Part shown: positions 52,858 to 62,472 of the stretch, piece by piece
How the letters are laid out: each line of letters starts with the position of its first letter
How positions within the stretch are numbered: the stretch's first letter is position 1
Source of the DNA: Paraburkholderia eburnea
GTDB taxonomy: Bacteria > Pseudomonadota > Gammaproteobacteria > Burkholderiales > Burkholderiaceae
DNA: 64,000 nt
Assembly (NCBI RefSeq): GCF_002917095.1
Contig: NZ_PQGA01000002.1
Coordinates: forward strand, 372,001-436,000
Reading direction: 5' to 3'
Notes under the pieces: generated by a model
The model's input: the letters and a program-made list of their open reading frames with translations, nothing else
What the model was told of the DNA's origin: nothing
The model's database searches: none
Position numbers and translations under genes: made by a program

Positions 52858-54411
52858 ATGTCCGCACCGCAACCCCTCGCGCCGCTCAGCGGCGCCAAGC
52901 TCGCTATCGGCACCGTCGCCGTGTCGCTGGCGATGTTCATGAACGTGCTTGATTCGTCGATTGCCAATGTCGCGATCCCGACCATCTCGGGCGACCTCGG
53001 CGTGTCCGTCGACGAAGGCACGTGGGTCATCACCATCTTCGCGGCGGCCAATGCCGTCTCGATTCCGCTCACTGGCTGGCTCACGCAGCGCTTTGGCACC
53101 GTGAAGCTGTTCGTCTCGTCGATCCTGCTGTTCGTGCTTGCCTCCTGGCTGTGCGGCATCGCGCCGAATCTGCCCACGCTGCTGGGCGCGCGGATTCTGC
53201 AAGGCGTCGTGGCCGGACCGCTCGCGCCGCTTTCGCAGGCGCTGCTGCTCGGTTCCTGGCCCAAACAGAAGTCATCGACGGCGCTCGCGCTCTGGTCGAT
53301 GACGGCGCTGGTCGGTCCGATCGCGGGGCCGTCGCTGGGCGGCTGGATCACTTACGACTACAACTGGTCGTGGATTTTCTATATCAACATTCCCGTGGGC
53401 CTGTTCGCGGCCGCCGTCACGTGGGCCATCTATCGCGACCGCGAATCGGCTACGCGGCGCATGCCGATCGACGGTGTCGGCCTGTTCCTGCTGGTCGTCT
53501 GGGTGGCCTCGCTGCAGATCATGCTCGACAAGGGTAAGGATCTGGCGTGGTTCGATTCGCCGCTGATCGTGGCTCTCGGTCTGGTCGCGCTGGTGGGCTT
53601 CGCGTTCTTCATCGTCTGGGAACTGACCGAAGAGAACCCGGTGGTCGATATTCGTCTCTTCACACAGCGCAATTTCGCGGGCGGGACGATTTCGATCTCA
53701 GTGGCCTACGGCATGTTCTTCGGCACGCTGGTGCTGTTGCCGCAGTGGATGCAGGGCTATCTCGGCTACCGCGCCGTGGATTCGGGCCTGGCGACCGCGC
53801 CGCTCGGCGTGTTTGCCGTGCTGCTCACGCCCGTCATCGGCCGCCTGCTGCCGCGTAGCGATCCACGCTACATCGCGACCGTGGCTTTTATCGGCTTCGC
53901 GGTGGTCTTCATGATGCGTACGCAGTTCTATACCGACGTCTCGCATTGGGACATCGTGCTGCCCACGCTGCTGCAGGGCATTCCGATGGCGATGTTCTTC
54001 GTGCCGCTCACCTCGATCATTCTCTCGGGCCTGCCGCCCGAGAAGATTCCGGCAGCGGCGGGGCTGTCGAACTTCGCGCGCACGTTCTGCGGCGCGGTGG
54101 GCACGTCGCTGATCGGCAACGCCTTCAACGACCGCACGATCCTGCATCACGTGCGCCTCACCGAGCAGGCGAGTCCGACCAACCCGGTGTTCACGCAGCA
54201 GATGGATACGGTGCACGGCGCGCTGCATCTGGGCGGCGATTCGGCTTATGCGCTTTTCAACACCTCGGTGGATTCGCAGGCCGCGGTAATGGGCCTGAAC
54301 GACATTTTCTATATCTCGGCGATCATCTTTATCGCCATCATTCCGCTGATCTGGATTACGCGGCCTTCGCGCAGCGCTGCCGATACATCGAGTGCGGCGG
54401 GCGCGCATTAA
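52858..54411 (+). CDS. DHA2-family (EmrB/QacA-like) multidrug efflux MFS protein
   Basis: 517 residues with 14 predicted spans. DHA2 motifs: LDSSIANVAIPTISGDLGVS (motif D1), WLTQRFGTVKLFVSS (motif A), and ALWSMTALVGPIAGPSLGGW with the antiporter motif C. It exports hydrophobic drugs with protons, usually with an EmrA membrane-fusion protein and an outer-membrane factor; neither is adjacent here. It starts directly after a 236-bp region without a recognisable gene. Two hairpins follow. Confidence 0.93.
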   Translation: MSAPQPLAPLSGAKLAIGTVAVSLAMFMNVLDSSIANVAIPTISGDLGVSVDEGTWVITIFAAANAVSIPLTGWLTQRFGTVKLFVSSILLFVLASWLCGIAPNLPTLLGARILQGVVAGPLAPLSQALLLGSWPKQKSSTALALWSMTALVGPIAGPSLGGWITYDYNWSWIFYINIPVGLFAAAVTWAIYRDRESATRRMPIDGVGLFLLVVWVASLQIMLDKGKDLAWFDSPLIVALGLVALVGFAFFIVWELTEENPVVDIRLFTQRNFAGGTISISVAYGMFFGTLVLLPQWMQGYLGYRAVDSGLATAPLGVFAVLLTPVIGRLLPRSDPRYIATVAFIGFAVVFMMRTQFYTDVSHWDIVLPTLLQGIPMAMFFVPLTSIILSGLPPEKIPAAAGLSNFARTFCGAVGTSLIGNAFNDRTILHHVRLTEQASPTNPVFTQQMDTVHGALHLGGDSAYALFNTSVDSQAAVMGLNDIFYISAIIFIAIIPLIWITRPSRSAADTSSAAGAH

Positions 54412-54490
54412 TGCCCGACTTAATGCGGATATTGACACTCAGTCATAACGCGTTACGGTTTGTAAATTAACTGGCGGATTTTTCGTGTGC

Positions 54491-54523
54491 CGGCGTGCCG
54501 ATTATGGGTGCGCCGGCTTTTGC
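54491..54523 (+). terminator. rho-independent terminator after the DHA2 gene
   Basis: GCCGGCG (54491-54497) and CGCCGGC (54513-54519) form a stem with a 15-nt loop, followed by TTTTG, 80 bp after the stop. Confidence 0.6.
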
Positions 54524-54573
54524 ATTTGATGGCTTTCGACACCTTCGACACCCTTACGCGGCGCAAATAAAAA

Positions 54574-54605
54574 GGGGTGACCGCAGACTCGGCCACCCCA
54601 TTTGT
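54574..54605 (+). terminator. second hairpin terminator before porin
   Basis: GGGGTG-A-CC (54574-54582) and GG-C-CACCCC (54591-54599) form a nearly perfect stem, followed by ATTTGTCTT. Confidence 0.55.
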
Positions 54606-54961
54606 CTTCGGCCACTGTTCCGGAGTGACCTCAGACAACGGAATACTAGCACGGGGGTCTAGTCCTAATTGGCCTTGTTTTGACAATAATCAAATTCACT
54701 AACTTGACAACAGCGTCGCGTGATTGCCACACGTGTGTGACATCCCGATGACGGTCTCAGCAAGAATTTTTCCTTTTGAGACAAGGTTTTAAGCGCCAAA
54801 AACTGGATATTTCCATATTTCGCAAATATCTGTTCCACCGCGCAAATCATCCGTTTGCACGTCTGTGGCACTTAAACTTCGCCGGAGATTGCGGGACGGG
54901 TCCAATACCCGGATCCGTTTCATTGCGATCTGCAAGTCAAGCAAGTTACTTTAGGAAAGTC

Positions 54962-56128
54962 ATGAAGAACACTCTGATCATCGCGGGCGTCCTGAGCGCG
55001 TTCGCAGTTTCGGCTCACGCACAAAGCAGCGTCACGCTTTACGGTTCGCTGGATGCGGGTATCGTCTACGCGAACAACGCAGGCGGCCACTCGGCATGGA
55101 ACCAGGGCAGCGGCTCGCTGTCGGACACGTACTTCGGCCTGAAGGGTAGCGAAGACCTGGGCGGCGGTCTGCATGCGGTCTTCACGTTGGAAAATGGCTT
55201 CGACCTGAACAACGGCAAGCAAGCTGAAAGCAACACGATGTTCAACCGCCAGGCGTTCGTCGGTCTGCAAAGCGACCGTTTCGGCACGCTGACGCTGGGC
55301 CGCCAGTACGACTCGATGGTTGACTTCCTGTCGCCGCTGTCGGAAGCAGGCGCTGGCTACGGCAACAACCTGGCCGCTCACCCGTTCGACAACGACAACC
55401 TTGATCACTCGTTCTCGATCAAGAACGCGGTCAAGTACACGAGCGTCAACTACGCTGGCTTCAAGTTCGGCGGCATGTACGGCTTCAGCAATGACGCTGG
55501 CCAGTTCTCGAACAACCGCGCATGGAGCGTCGGTGCTTCGTACAACAACGGCCCGCTGAATGCATCGGCAGCTTACCTGCAGATGAACAACGCGATCAGC
55601 CAGTCGAACCAGTCGAGCGGCGCGGTCAACGCAGGCAACAGCAACAACTTCAACCTGACGGCGCAAACGCAGCGCACGATGGGTGCAGGCGTGAACTACA
55701 CGTACGGCCCGGCAACGGTCGGCTTCGTGTGGACCCACACGCAATACGAAAACCTGCTGGCTGGCTCGCAAAACGGCGCGGCGACGAACTTCGTCGTTCC
55801 GACCGGCACGAACCTGCACCTCGACAACTTCGAGCTGAACGGCCGCTACGCACTGACCCCGGCCCTGAGCCTGGACGCATCGTACACGTTCACGGACGGC
55901 AAGCTGAAGAGCTCGGCTGGTTCGACCGATCCGAAGTGGCAAACGGCTTCGCTGCAAGCTGACTACTCGCTGTCGAAGCGCACCGACGTGTACGTCGAAG
56001 GCGTCTACCAGCACGCTTCGGGTTCGTTCGGCGATGGCCGTGCAAACGTCGCCATGATCAACACGCTGTCGCCGTCGACCACGCAAAACCAGGTCGCTGC
56101 AACGGTTGGTCTGCGTCACCGCTTCTAA
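54962..56128 (+). CDS. Gram-negative porin (OpcP type), probably highly expressed
   Basis: 388 residues. The signal peptide is MKNTLIIAGVLSAFAVSAHA; mature QSSVTLYGSLDAGIV. It has family landmarks LGGGLHAVFTLENGFDLNNG, FVGLQSDRFGTLTLGRQYDS and the C-terminal barrel strand ending in Phe (LRHRF). Codon use is far more uniform than in its neighbours (AAC for Asn, CTG for Leu, TTC for Phe, nearly exclusively), which suggests a major outer-membrane protein. A long regulatory leader precedes it. Monocistronic. Confidence 0.95.
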   Translation: MKNTLIIAGVLSAFAVSAHAQSSVTLYGSLDAGIVYANNAGGHSAWNQGSGSLSDTYFGLKGSEDLGGGLHAVFTLENGFDLNNGKQAESNTMFNRQAFVGLQSDRFGTLTLGRQYDSMVDFLSPLSEAGAGYGNNLAAHPFDNDNLDHSFSIKNAVKYTSVNYAGFKFGGMYGFSNDAGQFSNNRAWSVGASYNNGPLNASAAYLQMNNAISQSNQSSGAVNAGNSNNFNLTAQTQRTMGAGVNYTYGPATVGFVWTHTQYENLLAGSQNGAATNFVVPTGTNLHLDNFELNGRYALTPALSLDASYTFTDGKLKSSAGSTDPKWQTASLQADYSLSKRTDVYVEGVYQHASGSFGDGRANVAMINTLSPSTTQNQVAATVGLRHRF

Positions 56129-56287
56129 TCGAAGCCTGACTGCTTGATACGCAGTCTGAACAGCGCGCGGCGGATCGGCCGGTTCGCCCGCGCGTTCGCC
56201 AGGCTTGCGTCGCAACTGGCCCGTCGTGCGAAATGTGCCCACAAGGCATGTTTCGCCGGCGGGCCGGCTGCGTTTTGAAGCCTTGTT

Positions 56288-57478
56288 TTATGGGGCCGAT
56301 GCGTTGAAGGCCGCGCGATAGCGGCGCGCCAGATCGTCTGCCGTGTGGCGCAGCAATGCGGTGTCCGCTTGCAGCGCGGCGCTGATTGCGTCTGCCAGTT
56401 CTTCTCCATACGCCGTCGCGGCGATCTCCCGCGGCTCCCATGTCGCCGCAAAGGCGGCCTGCTTGGGCGGCTGCAAATTTTCCTCTGTGTGAACGATGTT
56501 GATGCGTGGTCGCGCGAACGCCATGGCCACGATCCTGCCGTGCAGACTGCTGCCGCAGTAGACGCGACTGGACGCGATCAGCGCGCAGATGTCCCAGATG
56601 TCGAGCGAAGCGAATAACACGCTCCTTGCGGCCAGGCGCTGCTTCAGACGCGCATGGATAGCGGGATCGTCGTGCCACGGCGCGGCGCCCGCGCGAAACA
56701 GCACGATGCCCAAACCATATTCCCTGGCGACCCACGAGAGCGCGCGCGCGAAGACATCGAGCGTGGCGTCGTCGCCGAAACCCGCATCGAACTGAATTGC
56801 CGCGTAGCCCTGCGGGAAAGCGTTGGCGATCGCTTGTAGAGGCGCTTGCGTCGCGCGAGCGCGGATGTGGGCTCCGAATAGTTCGGCCACCATCACGGCG
56901 GGATCGGGGATGAGTTGCGCGTCGATACCTTGCGCGCGCAGATGAGCGTGTGTCTGGCGGTCTCGCACGCTGACTTCATCCGCTTGCTTGAGCTTGCCGA
57001 TGACTTCCTCGCGAAAGGACTCGTCGCGACGATCGAGGTCCGCGCCGCCCATCGCGTGAAAGACGACGCGCCATCCGTGTAATAAGGTTTTGGAAAGCAG
57101 ATACGGCGCACGCGCCGCGATGCCCAGATGATTGCTCGACCACGCGAGCGGATCGGCTTTCCATGCATTTTCCTGTGCGATTAGCGCTTGCACGCGTTCC
57201 GCCGGCGCGAGCATGACGGCGGCTTCCCACGCATCGCAGGTCAGGAGTTCGCCGCCTGCGTGAATCAGATCGACCGTTGAAGCGCGAGTGAGGATCTCGC
57301 CGATTGCGTGGATTCGATGTCCGCCGAACGCGCGCAGATCGCGCGCGACAAGCCCTGCAAAAAGCATCTTGCGCGGTGCAAGCATGTGCGCGAGCACATG
57401 AGGAAACAGCAGGTCGCCGAAATTGTGGCGGTCAAACGCGCCGAATAAAACCGCAGGTCGAGATGAGGGCATGGGCAC
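56288..57478 (-). CDS. polysaccharide pyruvyl transferase family protein
   Basis: 396 residues of the PF04230 (PS_pyruv_trans, GT-B-like) type. The N-terminus VLFGAFDRHNFGDLLFPHVL is the conserved first loop. The C-terminal ALIASSRVYCGSSLHGRIVA followed by MAFARPRIN is the signature phosphoenolpyruvate-site region. Members add pyruvate ketals to exopolysaccharide or wall sugars; some, like CsaB, act on cell-surface polymers. It is isolated, with no glycosyltransferase or Wzx/Wzy gene nearby. Its polymer is unknown. Confidence 0.88.
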   Translation of the reverse strand: MPMPSSRPAVLFGAFDRHNFGDLLFPHVLAHMLAPRKMLFAGLVARDLRAFGGHRIHAIGEILTRASTVDLIHAGGELLTCDAWEAAVMLAPAERVQALIAQENAWKADPLAWSSNHLGIAARAPYLLSKTLLHGWRVVFHAMGGADLDRRDESFREEVIGKLKQADEVSVRDRQTHAHLRAQGIDAQLIPDPAVMVAELFGAHIRARATQAPLQAIANAFPQGYAAIQFDAGFGDDATLDVFARALSWVAREYGLGIVLFRAGAAPWHDDPAIHARLKQRLAARSVLFASLDIWDICALIASSRVYCGSSLHGRIVAMAFARPRINIVHTEENLQPPKQAAFAATWEPREIAATAYGEELADAISAALQADTALLRHTADDLARRYRAAFNASAP

Positions 57479-57603
57479 GCCTCGAAACGTATCGCAGCGC
57501 AGGGTAACTGCGCCGATACTACGCCTTCACATCGCGGCCCTGATTGCAAGCCGCCGCGAACGGCCTTAATCTGACCTGCCCGAACCCGCGAGAGGACTGT
57601 TCC

Positions 57604-58002
57604 ATGCAGGCGCTCCCCCTGAGATTGCCGCCCGGCGCCGATCTGCGCGATGCGCTCGGCCGGTTGCTTGCGCAGCAGCACGTGGACGCCGCCTGGGTCG
57701 TGCAGGGGATCGGCAGTCTGAGTGCGGTGGAATTGCGCTTCGCGGGCGTCGATGCGCCCACGTCGTTGCGCAGCGATTACGAAATTCTCACGCTCGCGGG
57801 CTCGCTGTCGCCCGATGGTCCGCATCTGCACATGAGCGTGGCCGATGCGCAGGGCCGCGTGCTGGGCGGTCATGTCGCGCATGGCTGCATCGTGCGCACC
57901 ACGGCCGAAGTGCTGGTCATGCTGCTGCCGGGCTTTCGCTTCTCGCGCGAGCACGATGCACGGTCGGGTTTTCCCGAGCTAGTCGTGCGCAAGGAAGCAT
58001 AA
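57604..58002 (+). CDS. PPC-domain (DUF296) protein
   Basis: 132 residues from ATG 57604 (GAGAGGAC upstream). The PPC fold signature SPDGPHLHMSVADAQGRVLG GHV carries the conserved histidine cluster, preceded by WVVQGIGSLSAVELRFAG. In plants PPC occurs with AT-hooks; bacterial single-domain forms are trimers of unknown function, possibly metal- or ligand-binding. It is divergent from the pyruvyl transferase gene with 125 bp between. A strong hairpin separates it from the convergent porin. Confidence 0.88.
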   Translation: MQALPLRLPPGADLRDALGRLLAQQHVDAAWVVQGIGSLSAVELRFAGVDAPTSLRSDYEILTLAGSLSPDGPHLHMSVADAQGRVLGGHVAHGCIVRTTAEVLVMLLPGFRFSREHDARSGFPELVVRKEA

Positions 58003-58019
58003 AACAAGGGCTAAAACGC

Positions 58020-58065
58020 AACGCGGCGGCGCGCCGGTCTTCGGGACCGTTCGCACCGCCGCGTT
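58020..58065. terminator. strong bidirectional hairpin between PPC and porin genes
   Basis: AACGCGGCGG (58020-58029) and CCGCCGCGTT (58056-58065) pair perfectly. An inner hairpin GGTC-ttcg-GGACC uses a stable UUCG loop. It lies between two convergent stop codons. Confidence 0.75.
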
Positions 58066-58097
58066 CACTGCATGAATTCAGGCTTGCGCCCGGGACA

Positions 58098-59270
58098 TCA
58101 GAACTTCAGGCGCATGCCTGCCGCCACCACGGCCTGCGTGTTGCTCGACGAAGCCGCGAGGTTATAGACCGACGCATTGCCCAGCACCGAGATGCCGTTC
58201 GCACCCGAGACGCGCTGGTACACGCCTTCGAGGTACACGTCGGTGCGCTTCGAGAGCGCGTAGTCAGCCTGGAGCATGAACTGGTTCCAGTGCGGCGACG
58301 CATTGCCCGACGTGCGGCTCAGCGAACCGTCCGTATAGGTGTACGCGCCGCCCAGGCTGAATTGCGGCGTGAGCTGATAGCGGCCGTTCAGTTCGAAGTT
58401 GTTGAACGTGAGATAGTTCGCGTCGAACGTGTTGAGCGAGCCGCCCTGGGCGATTTCCGTCGGCGAGGCGATCATCGTGCGCGTGAACACGAGGCCGACC
58501 TTGGCCGCGCCGATCGTATAGCTGCCGCCCGCGCCCAGCGTGCGCGTGCGCTCGGCGACGAACATCGGATCGTTGTCGGTGTTGGCGCCGGCCGACAGTG
58601 CGCCGCTCGTGGTCGAGCCCGGCTGGTTGCCCTGGAAGTACGCGACCGCGAGGTTGATCGGGCCGCCATTCCACGACGCGCCGAAGGTGTAGGCGTCGTT
58701 CTGCGAGAAGCCGCCGCCTTCGTTGCTGAACGCGAAGGCTGCTTCGGCCTGGAGGCCCGCGTAGGTCGCACTGCGGAACTTGATCGCATTGTTCATGCGC
58801 ACGTCGTTGTTCAGGTTGTCGTTGTCGAACGGATGCTCGGCGATATTGCCGCCAAAGCCCGAACCCGTCGCCGACATCGGCGCGATCATGTCCACCAGCG
58901 CGTCATACTGGCGGCCCAGCGTCACCGTGCCGTACTGATCGCTCGACAGACCCACCCAGGCTTGACGACCGAACAGGTAGCCGCCGTTCGAACCCTTGCC
59001 GTTGACGACCGAGAAGCCGTTTTCAAGGTCGAAAATCGCCTTCAGACCGCCGCCCAGATCCTCGGCGCCGCGCAGACCCCAGCGGCTCGTGCTGAGATTG
59101 CCGGACTCCACGCCATACGTGGCGCCATGACCCGCCGCCGATTTCTGGTTGCTGATGTAGTCGAGCCCCGCGTCGACGGTGCCGTACAGGGTGACGCTGC
59201 TTTGCGCGTGCGCCATCGACGACGCAGCCATGGTGGCGAGCGCGAGAGTATTCAACAACGCTTTTTTCAT
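58098..59270 (-). CDS. Gram-negative porin (OpcP type)
   Basis: 390 residues from ATG 59270. Signal peptide MKKALLNTLALATMAASSMA plus HA, mature QSSVTLYGTVDAGLDYIS. It shares LGGGLKAIFDLENGFSVVNG, FGRQAWVGLSSDQYGTVTLG and the GNIAEHPFDNDNLNNDVRMN loop with the 54962 porin, so these two are closer to each other than to the hexuronate-cluster porin. The C-terminus ends in Phe (MRLKF). Monocistronic; about 340 bp upstream to the next gene contains no clear operator. Confidence 0.95.
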   Translation of the reverse strand: MKKALLNTLALATMAASSMAHAQSSVTLYGTVDAGLDYISNQKSAAGHGATYGVESGNLSTSRWGLRGAEDLGGGLKAIFDLENGFSVVNGKGSNGGYLFGRQAWVGLSSDQYGTVTLGRQYDALVDMIAPMSATGSGFGGNIAEHPFDNDNLNNDVRMNNAIKFRSATYAGLQAEAAFAFSNEGGGFSQNDAYTFGASWNGGPINLAVAYFQGNQPGSTTSGALSAGANTDNDPMFVAERTRTLGAGGSYTIGAAKVGLVFTRTMIASPTEIAQGGSLNTFDANYLTFNNFELNGRYQLTPQFSLGGAYTYTDGSLSRTSGNASPHWNQFMLQADYALSKRTDVYLEGVYQRVSGANGISVLGNASVYNLAASSSNTQAVVAAGMRLKF

Positions 59271-59572
59271 GTCGATTCCGTAGTAGAAAGATAAGTCACC
59301 ATGCGTATGGACGAGCGTTTGGTTAGGAGTCCAATTCACATGATTCGCAGCGATGCAGCAGGAACCGGGAATTTAAGGAATTGCCATTACACGTACATGT
59401 CGAAAATGGCCTGAAAAATGAAATCTCGTTTAAGTTTCTGACATGAAAAATTTAAGTGCGTGTTAATCGCGGACTGGAGAAATACAATGAAAGGCAAATT
59501 GCGCGCTGGCGGACGCCGCGCGGCGGGGAGGAAGCGAGGTCCTGCAAAGTGGCTCAAGTACGCATCGAGGCC

Positions 59573-59605
59573 GGGCCGGCGCGGCCATCTGGGCAGCGCC
59601 GGCCC
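59573..59605 (-). terminator. hairpin after the DUF1328 gene
   Basis: GGGCCGGCGC (59573-59582) and GCGCCGGCCC (59596-59605) pair perfectly, 6 bp after the stop of the minus-strand DUF1328 gene. No T-run. Confidence 0.5.
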
Positions 59606-59610
59606 GCACG

Positions 59611-59787
59611 CTAATCGACAATCTTCTTCGCGACGAAAACCCCGAGCAGCAGGAACGCGATGCACAGGACGAGGAAGATGAAGAACAGGATCTTGGCGAT
59701 GGCGGCCGCACCCGCGGCCACGCCTGTGAAGCCGAGCAGGGCCGCAATGACGGCCACGATAGCAAAGAACAGAGCCAGTTTCAGCAT
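59611..59787 (-). CDS. DUF1328 (UPF0391) small membrane protein
   Basis: 58 residues from ATG 59787 with GAGGAGAAA upstream. Two hydrophobic helices: [19 protein letters not shown], a Gly/Ala hinge ([12 protein letters not shown]), and [18 protein letters not shown] with a short KKIVD tail. This matches the UPF0391/YtjA family of inner-membrane peptides, often induced by stress; the mechanism is unknown. It is too short for many gene callers but is well supported by sequence. Confidence 0.92.
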   Translation of the reverse strand: MLKLALFFAIVAVIAALLGFTGVAAGAAAIAKILFFIFLVLCIAFLLLGVFVAKKIVD

Positions 59788-59903
59788 TTCGATTTTCTCC
59801 TCGCGTGTGGGCGGTGTAAGCCTGCGCCGGAACAGGGCTGATTGGACACGGTAAGGCGCGAGCAAGCGGTGTGCCCGCATCGACTGATGAAGGCCTGCAT
59901 TGC

Positions 59904-61967
59904 TCAATGCGCGGCGCGCGCGCCCAGACTGCCGGGGAATGGCACGAATGCAAGGCTGCAATCGACAGGCGGATTCGCCGCGCCGCTTGCCGATTGCGTC
60001 AGCGTCACGCTGTTACCCAGCCCCTGTAGCGGCAGGTTCGTGCCGCCCACACCCACGGCGATCTGCGCGTCGGCTGCCGTGATCGACGCTGGCGCGACAT
60101 CCGCGACCACGTTGTTCAGCGTGATCTGCAGCGGATTGACGACCGGCGGATTCGGCAGACCGGACGTGCCCGCCGACCAGCCCTTGCCCGCAAGGATCGG
60201 GCTTGCCGTATTGAAACCCTGGAACGTATAGCCCGACGCATTGACGATGCGAATGCCGTCAAGATTGATATTGCGGAAGTTCGGGTAAAGCCCTGCATTG
60301 GTCGTCGGGCTGTAGTAGGGCGAGAAGATCAGCGCCTGCGGACTTAGCGACGCGGTGGGCGCGGCCGTGCGGATGCAGACGTTCCGATAGTTGATGTTGG
60401 CGATCAGGCCGCTGCGGCTCCAGTCCGATTTGATGCGCAGACCGTTATCGGTGCCGTCCATCACCAGGTCGTAGACGTTCACATTGCTGACGCTGGGATA
60501 GACGCCGTCAACGGCGGTGACGTCCGCGTTGGCGGTCCCATTGTCCGATCCCGCGAATTCGCTGCCGATCGACATGCCGTGGCCTTCGTAGAAGTGGCTG
60601 TGCGCGATCGTGACGTTATAGGTGCGGCCATTGACGGCACCCGTGCCGCCCTTGATGGCGATGTTGTCGTCGCCGGTGCGGATCGAGGTGTAGGCGATGA
60701 GGATATTGCTCGCGTCGCCGGCGAGCTTGCCGGGGTTGCCCGGATTGCTCGTGATCGGCCCGGAGCTGGCGGGGTCGATGCCGTCGGTGTTCTTCGCGTT
60801 GAGCGTGCTGTAGGGTGCGCCGAGGTAATTCGTCATCGACTCGTAGGCGGCGGTCGGCGTGAAGATCTTGACGCCCCATGCGACGAAGCCGTCGGTGCCG
60901 CTCGGCACGACGTGGAATTTCGGCGCGTTTTGCAGGGTGATGCGGTAGAGCGTGAAGTTGCGGCCGTTGTTGATCTGGATAAGGCGCGGGTTGTTCTGCG
61001 AGGCGTTCTGCACGACGTTGGCTTGCCAGCCGATATCCCACCAGCTCATGGCCGTGCCGTCCGGTCGCTTGAGCAGCGCCGGGTCGCCGGGAATGCTGCT
61101 GACGAGCGGACTGCCGCCGCGACCGTCGATGACGCCGTCGCCCATCACGGCGCTGTTACTCGTTTTGGCGGCCGTGATGAGCGCGTTGCAGCCGTTGTCG
61201 CTCGACGTAATCAGGCCGCAGCTTGCGGTGCCTTTGGTCTTGTCGTACTGACGCGGATCGCGCGAGGCGAACAGCGTCACGCCGCCGTCGATCCAGAGCG
61301 TCACGCCGCTCGGCAGGTTGAGCGGGCCGGACAGGAACGCGTTCGCGCCGCCGGGGCCGGCTATCAGGCGCACGGCCTTGTTGGTGGCGAGGCCGGTGCT
61401 CGCGGTGTTCGCGCAACTGGTGAGCGCCGCCTGGATGCGCGAGGTGTCGGGCGCGGTGTTGGCGGCGTCGGCGCTATCGGGCAGCAGGCCGTTGGGTTGC
61501 GCGGTGAGGTTCGCGTTCAGCGTCGCACAGATCTGGCTGGCGGCGGGCAACGTGGGCTCGGGCGGCAGTGCGCTGTCCGTGGTGGTCGTGCCGACCGGGA
61601 AGCCGGGCGCGGCGGGAGTGGCGCCGCCCGTCGCATCGCTGGCGGGTGTGTCGGGATTAACGGGATTAACGGGGTTGATGGGATTAACGGGTGTAGTGGG
61701 CGTAACGGGCGCAGCGGGCGTAACCGCCGTATCGCTTGCGACTTGCGGACTGTCCGCGCTTTGGCTTGCCGATGCGGCCATGGGTGCCGAGGTGGTGTCT
61801 TCGACGCTGCCGTTACCCGAGGCGCCCGATCCCGAACCGCCGCATGAGGCAAGCGCGAGCGCGACGGTCATGGCTCCTGCCAGGCCGGGCAGCGTCAACG
61901 CGCTCCGCGAGCGCGGCACGTGAGCGTCATCGGGGAAGCTGGAGTCCTTGCCGGAGTGAGGTGCCAT
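59904..61967 (-). CDS. polygalacturonase-type lipoprotein (glycoside hydrolase family 28)
   Basis: 687 residues from ATG 61967. The signal ends in the lipobox LASC|GG (about residue 42), so it is membrane-anchored, probably outer membrane. A 100-residue Thr/Pro/Ala-rich linker with NP(I/V)NPVNPVNP repeats follows. The right-handed beta-helix catalytic domain keeps all GH28 motifs: NTDGIDP (near 391), GDDNIA (near 429), GHGMSIGSE (near 461) and RIKS (near 510). It hydrolyses alpha-1,4-galacturonan or a rhamno-galacturonan relative. It could feed uronate catabolism at 23-31 kb. Stands alone. Confidence 0.92.
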   Translation of the reverse strand: MAPHSGKDSSFPDDAHVPRSRSALTLPGLAGAMTVALALASCGGSGSGASGNGSVEDTTSAPMAASASQSADSPQVASDTAVTPAAPVTPTTPVNPINPVNPVNPDTPASDATGGATPAAPGFPVGTTTTDSALPPEPTLPAASQICATLNANLTAQPNGLLPDSADAANTAPDTSRIQAALTSCANTASTGLATNKAVRLIAGPGGANAFLSGPLNLPSGVTLWIDGGVTLFASRDPRQYDKTKGTASCGLITSSDNGCNALITAAKTSNSAVMGDGVIDGRGGSPLVSSIPGDPALLKRPDGTAMSWWDIGWQANVVQNASQNNPRLIQINNGRNFTLYRITLQNAPKFHVVPSGTDGFVAWGVKIFTPTAAYESMTNYLGAPYSTLNAKNTDGIDPASSGPITSNPGNPGKLAGDASNILIAYTSIRTGDDNIAIKGGTGAVNGRTYNVTIAHSHFYEGHGMSIGSEFAGSDNGTANADVTAVDGVYPSVSNVNVYDLVMDGTDNGLRIKSDWSRSGLIANINYRNVCIRTAAPTASLSPQALIFSPYYSPTTNAGLYPNFRNINLDGIRIVNASGYTFQGFNTASPILAGKGWSAGTSGLPNPPVVNPLQITLNNVVADVAPASITAADAQIAVGVGGTNLPLQGLGNSVTLTQSASGAANPPVDCSLAFVPFPGSLGARAAH

Positions 61968-62389
61968 GTGTGATCCCTTCGGAGTGCGTGGAACTGCGCG
62001 GTGATCGGCAAGCCACTCGTTTGACAATGTGCTTGCCGTCGATACGTTGTCTTACAACGTCGCGTAGTGTAGTGATCCGATGAAGAGACATCCCACCTGG
62101 TAGATGCCCTGACAATTTTTCAGGATAACTGACTAAAAGGGACGAAATCCGCGTACTGGAGCAGTTGAATACGGGTTAATCGATCGGACGATCGCGAGTC
62201 AAATATTGTCGGATATCAATGCGGGCACGCTATGAGAACGAAAAATCCCGCTGCGATATTGATGCCGAGCAATGAGCATTCACTTCGACGCGCCTGCTCT
62301 TGCGCTGACAACGCCGGTCATGAATCGGCACAGACAAGTCGGAAGCCGCATGCGTCTTTATTTGACGGCGCGCAAATTCAGGAAAACGG
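61968..62389. other. intergenic region upstream of the polygalacturonase
   Basis: About 420 bp without a gene. It contains CGATCG-GA-CGATCG (about 62180-62193), a near-symmetric element, and otherwise AT-rich promoter-like sequence. No riboswitch or repeat recognised. Confidence 0.4.
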
Positions 62390-62418
62390 CCCGTCGCGCT
62401 GAAGGGACGCGCGACGGG
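62390..62418 (-). terminator. rho-independent terminator of the YciI operon
   Basis: CCCGTCGCGC (62390-62399) and GCGCGACGGG (62409-62418) pair perfectly. On the minus strand the stem is followed by CGTTTTCCTG, a T-rich end. Confidence 0.75.
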
Positions 62419-62472
62419 TCAAAACGGCGCCGCGCAGGGGCGTCGCCGTCCGAGGGAGGGCGGTGCGCCCGC

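Larger units (their letters stand above)
54412..54961. other. 550-bp intergenic region: DHA2 terminators and porin leader
   Basis: It holds two hairpins (listed separately) and then an AT-richer leader with two TTGACA hexamers 24 bp apart (about 54680 and 54703) and the palindrome ATATTT-CGC-AAATAT (54815-54829). The long leader before a porin is typical of OmpR-controlled, osmolarity-dependent genes, but I cannot identify OmpR sites with certainty. No open frame with family resemblance is present. Confidence 0.5.

Noticed and set aside
59487-59681. Small basic plus-strand frame with a decent ribosome site, overlapping the DUF1328 gene
   Set aside because: The translation is Arg/Gly-rich without family resemblance and runs antisense through the DUF1328 terminator and gene. 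It could be real, but nothing beyond the ribosome site supports it.
61610-61720. Short tandem-like GGATTAACGG repeats, considered as a CRISPR or iteron array
   Set aside because: They are in frame inside the polygalacturonase linker and encode NP(I/V)NPVNP repeats; unit lengths and spacing do not fit CRISPR or iterons.
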